From: Gemmatimonadota bacterium
GTDB taxonomy: Bacteria; Latescibacterota; UBA2968; UBA8231
DNA length: 5,426 bases
Direction: 5' to 3'
NCBI GenBank assembly: GCA_028875335.1
Contig: JAPPEF010000229.1
Location: 1-5,426, forward strand
Within the stretch, counting starts at the first letter, position 1, and each line of letters starts with the position of its first letter. Below, piece by piece: positions 1-5,184 of this stretch. The notes below the pieces were generated by a model. It searched no databases. It saw nothing but the letters and a program-made list of their open reading frames with translations, and was not told where the DNA came from. The position numbers and the translations under genes were made by a program.

Positions 1-199
1 CCGACACCGAGTAGATGTCGCGGCCTTCGGCTAGGGCTTGGCCCGCCAAATAGAAGACCCCGAAGTCAAAGCCACGGCGGGTGTGGGAGGCGTCGTTGAA
101 GAAGAGCCGGAGGAGGTCGGTGCCGAGCGCGGCGAGGAAAAAGGCGTGAATTAAAAGGCCCGCTGCGAGGTAGGGAACAGGCCCTCTAAAGCGATTCAT
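1..199 (-). CDS. GT87-like membrane glycosyltransferase, N-terminal fragment
   Basis: Partial gene; the first 66 codons are visible and the rest lies beyond the left edge. The N-terminus has a basic start (MNRFRG), then a hydrophobic segment at about residues 8-27 that would be the first membrane span. The stretch FDFGVFYLAGQALAEG (residues 44-59), followed by DIYS, lies in the first extracytoplasmic loop. An acidic residue followed by an aromatic-rich YLAG..L.EG..IY pattern just after TM1 is characteristic of the GT87 (DUF2029) polyprenyl-phosphate-sugar-dependent glycosyltransferases, where the loop Asp is the likely catalytic base (here probably D45). Such enzymes transfer mannose or a related sugar on the outer face of the inner membrane. 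It starts 21 bp after the S41 protease stop codon on the same strand, so it is probably co-transcribed. No clear Shine-Dalgarno precedes the ATG. The family call rests on one short motif; other GT-C families are possible. Confidence 0.6.
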   Translation of the reverse strand, partial: MNRFRGPVPYLAAGLLIHAFFLAALGTDLLRLFFNDASHTRRGFDFGVFYLAGQALAEGRDIYSVS

Positions 200-220
200 A
201 CCGCTGAAAAATACAAACTC

Positions 221-2092
221 CTATTGGAGATCGCCGCGGCCGTCTTCTTGGGCGATGGATTCCTCTTCTAGCACGCCTATTTCCCCCTTGTCGAACCACA
301 TCTGGTACTCGCTTGGGTCGGCGATGATGCGGTGCGCCTCCAGTACTTGGGGATCCACGGTTACATTGTACGCTTCGGCCACTTGCTGCCCGAATGCCTT
401 TTCGAGGACGTCGAAGGTGAGCCGCCAAGAGATGAGGTCTTCGTTCTCCTGCCAGTGTTTTTCCTCGATTTTTTCGATTTCGTCGCTTAGGTGGCTGAGC
501 GGCTTGGCGAGCTGGTTGTACTCCTCGCCTTCGGCGACCTTGTCCAATTCTTCGACTCGGGCTTCGAGTTCGCTGATGTAGTTGAATCCGCGGTTTTCGG
601 CAAAAGCGCGGAAGGCCGCTAAGTCCTCTGGACCAGCGACGAAGTCTGGAGTCAATTTTGGGTATTTGAGCCGGTGCTCGCGGGCGTAGTAGAAGAATTG
701 ATTGTTGAGGCTATAGATGCCGCTGAGTTGGGCGTAGAGGCGGTTGCCGCTACGCCCAGGCACCACGATGTCTGGGGTAATGCCGCCGCCGCCGCGGACG
801 ATGCGTTCAAGCCGGAGGGTCTTGAACGCCTTGTCGTACCCGCGGACGAGGGTGGAGTCTTTGCGCATGCGCTTGTCGATGGAGCGACCCGAAGGCGTGT
901 GCCAAGCGGCCATGGTCAGCTTGAGCTCGGTGCGGTCGTCGATGTGGACGATCTGCTGAACGGATCCCTTGCCCACGGTCGTATCCCCCAGCACCAGCCC
1001 GCGGTCCCAGTCTTGGATGGCACCGGCGACTATCTCGGACGCCGAAGCGGACAGGTGATTGACCAAGACGATGAGGGGTGTGTCGCGCAGCAGAGCGTCC
1101 TCGCTGGTTTCGTACCTAACCGTGTCCTCAAAGGCGCGGCCCGCGGTAAAAACGACGAGGCGATTGCGGGGCAGGAAGTGGTCGGCGACTTGCACGGCTT
1201 CTTCAAGATACCCGCCGCCATTGCCGCGCAGGTCGAAGATCAGCCGCTGCATGCCTTGTTCCTCTAACCCTACGATGGCGTTGAACATCTCCCGGCTCGA
1301 CCCCTTTTGGAAGCTATGGAGCTTGATATAGCCGGTGTCGTCGGGGAAGAGGGTGGCAAGGGTAACGCTGTTCATCTGCACTTCTTGGCGTTCGATCGTC
1401 AGGTCAAAGGGGGTGGGGCGGTCGGCGCGCTTTAGGGTCAGGGTTACGGGGGTGCCAGGCTCGCCACGCATGCTGTCGGCAGCCACGCCAGCCGACATGC
1501 TCTTGGTGGAGGTGTTGTTGATTGTGGTGATGAGGTCGCCCGACTTGACACCAGCTAGGGCCGCCGGCGTCTGGTCGTGTAGGAGGCTCCATACGGCAAT
1601 CGCGCTATCGGGATAGACAACTTGGATGCGAAAGCCTAGTCCTCCGTATTTGCCTTGGGTTTGGATGTTGAAATTGTCGAGGTTTCGCTTTTCCAAAAAC
1701 ACTGAATAGGGATCGAGAATTTCCATCATCCCGGCAATCCCAAAGCGGATTAGCGTGTCCGCAGCAACAGGATAAAAAGCATTCTCGTCGATGGCTTGGG
1801 CCATCTGCATGAGGGTGTAGAAGCGCTGGTCTAGCTTAGCGGCGTCCGCGTCGTCGAGCTGGGTTCGGGCGTTGAAGGTGTACTCCGAGGCTGGATCCAA
1901 GGCATGAAATATTCCGCGCGCAGCCGCCTGCATGAGGGAATCGGGATGAACTTCTTCAAAGTAGTAGTGGTGAATGCGGTGGGCTGTCTTCCACAACAGG
2001 GCTTTGTATTCATCTTCGATGGAACGCTCGGCCTGCAGGTCGGAGGTAAAGGCGACGAGAGCGAGCAGCAGCGAAATTCGCAAAGTGGACAA
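221..2092 (-). CDS. S41 family C-terminal processing peptidase, exported (Ctp/Prc type)
   Basis: Serine protease of the tail-specific family, expected in the periplasm, where such enzymes trim or degrade envelope proteins. Numbering is from the TTG at 2092 (623 aa). Residues 1-21 form a Sec signal peptide: Arg at 5, hydrophobic core ISLLLALVAF, probable cleavage after LQA. Residues about 33-143 are helical and contain two copies of the family's pre-PDZ segment (LDP at 65-67 and 126-128). A PDZ domain spans about 147-235 (GGLGF, then GVKSGDLITTINN). The catalytic S41 domain spans about 240-445, with DLRGNGGG at 287-294, nucleophile Ser350 in SASASEI, and Lys375 and Gln379 in VGKGSVQ. The 25-residue Ser-Lys spacing and K+4 Gln match CtpB and Prc, so it should be active. 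A C-terminal extension of about 180 residues is helical, charged and of unknown role. Start choice: a longer frame opens at TTG 2122, but only TTG 2092 has an SD (AAGGAG, 6-nt spacing) and directly abuts the signal peptide. Confidence 0.93.
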   Translation of the reverse strand: MSTLRISLLLALVAFTSDLQAERSIEDEYKALLWKTAHRIHHYYFEEVHPDSLMQAAARGIFHALDPASEYTFNARTQLDDADAAKLDQRFYTLMQMAQAIDENAFYPVAADTLIRFGIAGMMEILDPYSVFLEKRNLDNFNIQTQGKYGGLGFRIQVVYPDSAIAVWSLLHDQTPAALAGVKSGDLITTINNTSTKSMSAGVAADSMRGEPGTPVTLTLKRADRPTPFDLTIERQEVQMNSVTLATLFPDDTGYIKLHSFQKGSSREMFNAIVGLEEQGMQRLIFDLRGNGGGYLEEAVQVADHFLPRNRLVVFTAGRAFEDTVRYETSEDALLRDTPLIVLVNHLSASASEIVAGAIQDWDRGLVLGDTTVGKGSVQQIVHIDDRTELKLTMAAWHTPSGRSIDKRMRKDSTLVRGYDKAFKTLRLERIVRGGGGITPDIVVPGRSGNRLYAQLSGIYSLNNQFFYYAREHRLKYPKLTPDFVAGPEDLAAFRAFAENRGFNYISELEARVEELDKVAEGEEYNQLAKPLSHLSDEIEKIEEKHWQENEDLISWRLTFDVLEKAFGQQVAEAYNVTVDPQVLEAHRIIADPSEYQMWFDKGEIGVLEEESIAQEDGRGDLQ

Positions 2093-2098
2093 GTGATA

Positions 2099-2104
2099 CT
2101 CCTT
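2099..2104 (-). promoter_or_regulatory. Shine-Dalgarno that decides the S41 protease start
   Basis: On the minus strand this reads AAGGAG, 6 nt before a TTG at 2092-2090. It is a near-perfect SD. The other in-frame TTG, at 2122, has no SD and would lie only about ten bases from the predicted transcription start. The TTG at 2092 also gives a compact standard signal peptide, so this site settles the start as a TTG. Confidence 0.8.
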
Positions 2105-2139
2105 GGTCAGTTGGGCGTACAAAATTGCTGTTGAAAGAC

Positions 2140-2168
2140 ATACTATGGACGGGCCGGTATTGAGTCAA
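2140..2168 (-). promoter_or_regulatory. Sigma70-type promoter for the S41 protease gene
   Basis: On the minus strand, TTGACT (2168-2163, 5 of 6 consensus) is followed by exactly 17 bp and then TAGTAT (2145-2140, 4 of 6). The -35 box overlaps the coaX stop codon (2167-2165). Transcription would start near 2133, leaving about 40 nt of leader before the TTG at 2092. This suggests the protease, and probably the GT87-like gene after it, can be expressed independently of coaX. Inferred from consensus match and position only. Confidence 0.5.
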
Positions 2169-2914
2169 GCAGTACGCCGCCTGTACGCGAAGGTCAAACC
2201 GCGGAGTACGAGGTCTGGATCGCAAGTGTGGACCGCGCGGATATGCGGCTGGAGCAGGGGGCTATCGCCGCCGGTGAGAAAGACCGCGACAGGACTATCT
2301 AAGGCCGCAGCCATGTGCGCGCAGAGGCCCTCGACGAGCGCGGCCGATCCGTGCAGCGCACCCGACCGCAGACCGTCCATAGTGTTCTTGCCCAGCAAGG
2401 GTGTGGTGGATACTAACTCGACTTGAGGCAAAAGGTTGGTGCCCGCGCTGAGGGCCTCTAACCCGAGGCGCAGCCCCGGGGCAATCGCGCCGCCGCGGAA
2501 GGTGCCCGTGCTGTCGATGGCATCGACCGTTAGCGCGGTACCGGCATCGACGACTACGGCTGCCCGGCCGGCTGGGGCTACGCGATGAGCGGCCGCAGCC
2601 CCGGCAAGGCGGTCAACGCCAATCTGAGCGGGATCGTCGTAGTCGATGCACAGGCCCCAATCCCACGCGCTACTCGCTTGGAGAACGGGGCCGGAAGAAA
2701 AGTCGCGGCAAACCTCTGCGTACGCAGCTCCCAATTCCGCGACGACTGACCCTATGACTGCGCCAATCGGGGGCGCGTCAAGCGATGCGAGCAGGCGTTG
2801 TAGGCCAGCATCGGCCGGAGGGGCTGTGGGGTATTTGTGGTGGAAGACGGGGTCTTCACCGGCCAAAAGGCCAATATCGATGCAGGTGTTGCCGATGTCG
2901 ATGGCCAAGAGCAT
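2165..2914 (-). CDS. coaX: type III pantothenate kinase
   Basis: Cytoplasmic ASKHA-fold kinase that phosphorylates pantothenate to 4'-phosphopantothenate, the first step of coenzyme A synthesis; the type III enzyme needs a monovalent cation and is not feedback-inhibited by CoA. The 249-aa length is normal for the family. Visible motifs in order: DIGNT at 6-10 (phosphate-binding loop), GSVV at 55-58, PAQIGVDR at 95-102 (family PxxxGxDR; Asp101 is the predicted catalytic base), VVDAGTALTVD at 121-131, GGAIAPGL at 141-148, LLGKNT at 173-178, and TGGD at 214-217. All key positions are intact. The ATG at 2914 puts DIGNT at the usual distance from the N-terminus, but no convincing SD precedes it. 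It is the first gene of the minus-strand run and diverges from the M23 gene; the S41 gene follows after 72 bp. I saw no good promoter for it in the divergent region, only a weak TATAGA at 2954-2949. Confidence 0.95.
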   Translation of the reverse strand: MLLAIDIGNTCIDIGLLAGEDPVFHHKYPTAPPADAGLQRLLASLDAPPIGAVIGSVVAELGAAYAEVCRDFSSGPVLQASSAWDWGLCIDYDDPAQIGVDRLAGAAAAHRVAPAGRAAVVVDAGTALTVDAIDSTGTFRGGAIAPGLRLGLEALSAGTNLLPQVELVSTTPLLGKNTMDGLRSGALHGSAALVEGLCAHMAAALDSPVAVFLTGGDSPLLQPHIRAVHTCDPDLVLRGLTFAYRRRTA

Positions 2915-2929
2915 GGAGGAATTTGGCGA

Positions 2930-2956
2930 TTGACTTTCCGCCGTGGCGTCTATAAC
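2930..2956 (+). promoter_or_regulatory. candidate promoter P1 for the M23 gene
   Basis: TTGACT (2930-2935) and TATAAC (2951-2956) each match consensus at 5 of 6 positions, but the spacer is 15 bp, shorter than the ideal 17. The -35 hexamer is identical to that of the S41 protease promoter. The predicted start near 2963 would leave a leader of about 87 nt. Confidence 0.4.
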
Positions 2957-2966
2957 TTACCTAGGT

Positions 2967-2996
2967 TTAACTCAAACAATATCCAATACATACAAT
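2967..2996 (+). promoter_or_regulatory. candidate promoter P2 for the M23 gene
   Basis: TTAACT (2967-2972, 4 of 6) is separated by 18 bp from TACAAT (2991-2996, 5 of 6). The predicted start near 3003 gives a leader of about 47 nt, more usual than that of P1. The sequence cannot decide between P1 and P2; both may be used. Confidence 0.4.
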
Positions 2997-3049
2997 CTAA
3001 CGAATGCCTCAAAATTTGCTATCAGTCTAGCAGACAGAGGAATATAGTT

Positions 3050-4084
3050 ATGAATATATTAGGCAAGCGTTGTACTTTTATTGTCATTTCCCCGCGCGAC
3101 GGTCAGGTGCGCGAGTACGGTTTTTTCCCTCGCATCCTATGGCTGCTTCTGCTGGGGGGCTTTGGTTTTGTGGGGTCGCTTGGTTACTACATCTACGCCC
3201 AGGATTTTTATCAGCCGGGTGATCAGAAGGCTCTGCTGGCCTTGCAGGACGAGAACAAAACTCTCCTGCACGGCTTAGAACAAACCCGCGAGGAAGTGCA
3301 GCAGCTCGGGGTGGCCATGGATCAGCTCAAGGCCACTGAAGACAGATTGCGCGCCCACCACGAGATAGAGCCACTCAAGATGGAGCCGCTCGCTGCGGAT
3401 CAAGAGCCGGGCGGCGTCGGGGGAGTGGAGGATTTGTCCGAGGAGTTCACGTCCTTGCCGCTGCAAAAGCAGTTGATGATGCGCGAGATGGGCGTGCGCA
3501 TTGACTATCTGCAGCGGATGACAAACCTCCAGGAAAAGAGCTTTGAGGAAATCGAGCGCAGATTCCAAGAGACTAGCGTCCAGTATTTGCCCACGATTTC
3601 ACCGGTCCGCGAGCAGATGACTTGGCGGTCGTCGTCCTTTGGGTGGCGCATCGATCCCTTTACCGGGCGTCGGGCCTTCCACAGCGGCGTCGATTTTGCC
3701 GGTCGCACGGGCACGCCTATCTACGCAACGGCTGATGGCTTTGTAAGCTACGCCGCGAGGGATAAATATCTCGGCAAGACCGTTGTTCTTGATCATCGGA
3801 AAAAGGAACTCGACGAGCAGGGTCAGCCCTATGCGCGCCAAGGCGGCTATCAGACCGAATATGGCCACTTGGACAAAATCTTGGTCGAGCAGGGGCAGGA
3901 GGTAAAGCGCGGAGAGAAGATCGGGACGATGGGCAACACGGGCCGCTCGACCGGTCCGCACCTGCACTACGCGGTGCGCTTGCGGGACCGCGAGTTGAGC
4001 AAGCACCGGGGATACAAGAATCCAGAAGATTTCATCTTCGACTTCGACAGGAGCGAGGACGATAGGTGGGCCGCAGGCGAGTGA
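3050..4084 (+). CDS. M23 family membrane-anchored metallopeptidase (MepM-like)
   Basis: Zinc peptidoglycan endopeptidase expected to cleave peptide cross-links in the periplasm while tethered to the inner membrane. The 344-aa protein has a short cytoplasmic N-terminus containing the motif TFIVISPRDGQVREY, which many M23 envelope peptidases carry before the membrane span. One TM helix follows at about 29-50, then a coiled coil at about 59-101 (LLALQDENKTLL register), a linker, a second helical stretch at about 137-175, and the LAS/M23 domain from about 193 to 330. All zinc and catalytic residues are present: His211 and Asp215 in HSGVD, His273 in YGHLDK, and His304 and His306 in GPHLHYAV, so it should be active rather than an EnvC-like degenerate regulator. 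Odd: about 14 extra residues, polar and Gln/Arg-rich, sit between LDH (247-249) and YGH (271-273). Start: the frame is open back to 2837, but that extension is antisense to coaX, and the ATG at 3050 has AGAGGA 8 nt upstream. Confidence 0.93.
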   Translation: MNILGKRCTFIVISPRDGQVREYGFFPRILWLLLLGGFGFVGSLGYYIYAQDFYQPGDQKALLALQDENKTLLHGLEQTREEVQQLGVAMDQLKATEDRLRAHHEIEPLKMEPLAADQEPGGVGGVEDLSEEFTSLPLQKQLMMREMGVRIDYLQRMTNLQEKSFEEIERRFQETSVQYLPTISPVREQMTWRSSSFGWRIDPFTGRRAFHSGVDFAGRTGTPIYATADGFVSYAARDKYLGKTVVLDHRKKELDEQGQPYARQGGYQTEYGHLDKILVEQGQEVKRGEKIGTMGNTGRSTGPHLHYAVRLRDRELSKHRGYKNPEDFIFDFDRSEDDRWAAGE

Positions 4085-4106
4085 GTAAAATCCCACCAAG
4101 TATATC

Positions 4107-4146
4107 GAGACCGGTCCAGCAAGCGCGGGCCGGTCTCTTTGTTTTA
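4107..4146 (+). terminator. intrinsic terminator-like hairpin after the M23 gene
   Basis: GAGACCGGTCC (4107-4117) pairs with GGGCCGGTCTC (4127-4137): an 11-bp stem with one G-T wobble and a 9-nt loop, followed by TTTGTTTTA. It begins 22 nt after the M23 stop codon. The stem and T-tract are those of a rho-independent terminator. The T-tract runs directly into the AGGAG of the next gene, whose start codon lies 22 nt beyond the stem, so no promoter fits after it. It may act as a partial terminator or processing hairpin that lowers expression of the two downstream genes. Confidence 0.8.
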
Positions 4147-4159
4147 GGAGCACAACTGC

Positions 4160-4690
4160 ATGAGCACACCTATTGAAGGCAAGGTCGCCGCCATTATCGA
4201 CGATACAACCTTGGTACTCAACGTCGGTAGCGAGCAGGGCGTCCAGGAGGGCATGGCCTTTGCCATTTTCGCCTCGCACGGGGAGATCGAGGATCCGGAC
4301 AGTGGGCAATCGCTGGGCCGCTGGGAAGCGGTCAAGGCGCGGGTGGTCGCCACGCACGTGCAGGAGCGCCTGTGTACAGTGCGCTCTCCGGTGGTAGGCG
4401 AGGCACCGGTGGTAGGCGACACCCGGCCGTTAAGCGCGATGATGGTCGAGCACTCGGTGGCCCGCGCCCCGGGCCAAGAGCAGTGGCAGCGGCTGGAGGT
4501 TCGGGGGACCGATGTGAGGGGACGACCCCAGAATCAGCCCATTGCCGTGGGTGACGGAGCGCGGTCGCTGATGGCGGCTGAGGACGATGAGAGTAAGCCG
4601 GCGGCTGAGGACGATGAGAGTAAGCCGGCGGCTGAGGACGATGTGAGCAAGCCTGCAACAGAGGACGATGCGGGCAAGTCAGACGATTAG
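4160..4690 (+). CDS. uncharacterised protein, FlgT-C-like beta domain plus acidic repeat tail
   Basis: A 176-aa protein I cannot name. Residues about 6-80 read GKVAAI, DDTTLVLNVGSEQGVQEGM, EIEDPDSGQSLG, then VKARVVATHVQERLCTV. This order (G-V, hydrophobic strand ending NVG, GV..GM, DP.(T/S)G..LG, strand with V..V) is like the small beta-barrel at the C-terminus of flagellar assembly protein FlgT and of many short bacterial proteins of unknown role. There is no signal peptide or TM segment. Another beta-like motif, QPIAVGDGARSL, occurs at 126-137. Residues 139-174 are four 9-residue repeats of the type AAEDDESKP, ending in DD: a disordered, very acidic tail. The ATG at 4160 has TAGGAG 9 nt upstream. 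The gene follows the terminator-like hairpin and overlaps lptE by 23 nt, so it is likely translationally coupled to it. Its neighbours suggest an envelope context, but nothing in the sequence shows export, and no other flagellar gene is in the window. Confidence 0.8.
   Translation: MSTPIEGKVAAIIDDTTLVLNVGSEQGVQEGMAFAIFASHGEIEDPDSGQSLGRWEAVKARVVATHVQERLCTVRSPVVGEAPVVGDTRPLSAMMVEHSVARAPGQEQWQRLEVRGTDVRGRPQNQPIAVGDGARSLMAAEDDESKPAAEDDESKPAAEDDVSKPATEDDAGKSDD
4388..4419 (+). repeat. 14-bp direct repeat, 18-bp period
   Basis: CCGGTGGTAGGCGA occurs at 4388-4401 and again at 4406-4419. In the encoded protein it gives PVVGE followed by PVVGD six residues later, at the end of the FlgT-C-like domain. 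The period is a whole number of codons, so it looks like a small in-frame tandem duplication. Confidence 0.85.
4574..4681 (+). repeat. 27-bp tandem repeat, four units, containing the lptE start
   Basis: Units lie at 4574-4600, 4601-4627, 4628-4654 and 4655-4681. Units 1 and 2 are identical, unit 3 differs at a few bases and unit 4 is the most diverged. In the upstream gene's frame they encode AAEDDESKP twice, then AAEDDVSKP and ATEDDAGKS. In the +1-shifted lptE frame, every unit carries GAGGACGATG, so there is an ATG at 4587, 4614, 4641 and 4668; the last is the lptE start. There are no spacers between units, so it is not a CRISPR array. It looks like a slippage or recombination-prone minisatellite. 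Confidence 0.95.
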
Positions 4691-5168
4691 AGCCGCGCTA
4701 GTCGCGCTCTGTATCGGAGGATGCGCTTACTACTCGACCTCCGGCGGCCTGCTGGGCGGCATCCGCAGCATTGGCATACCCGTGGCCGACAACCAGACCG
4801 CGGAATTTGCCGTGGCCGAGAGCCTGACAGAACGCGCCATTGATGCCTACACCGAGGACGGCCAGTTGCGGGTAGTTGACGAAGAGAGCGCCGATGCCCT
4901 CTTGCAGCTCAACGTGATCTCCATTGAGGACCGCCCCTTTACCTATACGACGGCCGAGCAGACCGAGCAGTACCGGTTTGCGGTCTTGGTGGCAGCCGAA
5001 CTAGTGAGGCTGGAGGATGGGGAGGTGCTGTTGGCGTTGGCCGAGCTAGAGGGATGGGGAACCTATGACGCAGCGTTGTCCGAGGAAGAGGGGCGAGATC
5101 CAGCGGTAGAGCGGGCGCTGGACATGGTGCTAGAGGAATTGGTGGATCGGACGACGGCGGGTTGGTAG
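4668..5168 (+). CDS. lptE: LptE-like LPS-assembly lipoprotein
   Basis: Outer-membrane lipoprotein that plugs and helps assemble the LptD translocon, which inserts LPS in the outer leaflet. The 166-aa protein begins with a lipoprotein signal peptide (Arg2, Arg8, hydrophobic 9-16) and a lipobox IGGC, giving a lipidated Cys19. The mature N-terminus matches the family closely: CAYYSTSGGLLGGIRSIGIP (19-38), then NQTAEF, SLTERAIDAYTEDGQLRVV and ESADALLQLNVISIEDRPF. This is the usual LptE order of GC.YYS.SG, IP..N.T, L...I......RL.VV, ADA.L...I. The length is normal. Residue -2 is Gly rather than the commoner Ala or Ser, but the lipobox is acceptable. The only usable ATG is at 4668, preceded by AGAGGA at only about 3-nt spacing; it lies inside the preceding gene, so translational coupling is likely. 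An in-frame TGA at 4644 excludes any longer N-terminus. LptE is poorly conserved in sequence, so the family call rests mainly on the N-terminal half. Confidence 0.82.
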   Translation: MRASQTIRAALVALCIGGCAYYSTSGGLLGGIRSIGIPVADNQTAEFAVAESLTERAIDAYTEDGQLRVVDEESADALLQLNVISIEDRPFTYTTAEQTEQYRFAVLVAAELVRLEDGEVLLALAELEGWGTYDAALSEEEGRDPAVERALDMVLEELVDRTTAGW

Positions 5169-5184
5169 TTAGTCCACGGCACAG

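Larger units (their letters stand above)
2915..3049. other. AT-rich divergent intergenic region between coaX and the M23 gene
   Basis: These 135 bp are markedly AT-richer than the surrounding genes and hold the start signals for the plus-strand M23 gene and presumably for coaX. Two plus-strand sigma70-like promoters are listed separately. A short palindrome ACCTAGGT lies at 2959-2966 between the two -10 boxes, but it is only 8 bp and does not extend, so an operator role is speculative. An SD (AGAGGA, 3036-3041) lies 8 nt before the M23 ATG. Confidence 0.6.

Noticed and set aside
674..1267. Plus-strand open frame of 197 codons inside the S41 gene
   Set aside because: It is wholly antisense to a protease with intact catalytic motifs, shows no recognisable domain, and is an expected by-product of GC-rich coding DNA.
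2837..3049. N-terminal extension of the M23 peptidase by 71 codons, open in frame
   Set aside because: Most of it is antisense to the start of coaX, and it crosses the AT-rich promoter region. The ATG at 3050 has a good SD and gives the conserved N-terminal motif and TM segment.
4078..4106. Promoter with TATATC (4101-4106) just before the hairpin
   Set aside because: No -35-like hexamer lies 16-18 bp upstream, and transcription would begin inside the hairpin stem.
3599..4357. Minus-strand open frame of 252 codons opposite the M23 catalytic domain
   Set aside because: It spans the M23 catalytic region, the terminator hairpin and the next gene's start, all of which have strong support on the plus strand; no domain is recognisable.
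4332..4658. Minus-strand open frame with a repeated SHRPQPPAY motif
   Set aside because: The repeats are just the reverse reading of the 27-bp tandem repeat; the plus-strand frame has an SD, a recognisable domain and coupling to lptE.
4574..4681. Possible short CRISPR array
   Set aside because: The four 27-bp units are directly adjacent with no unique spacers, and they are in-frame coding sequence.
5169..5184. Bidirectional terminator between lptE and the NhaC-type gene
   Set aside because: The 16-bp gap has no inverted repeat or T-tract.
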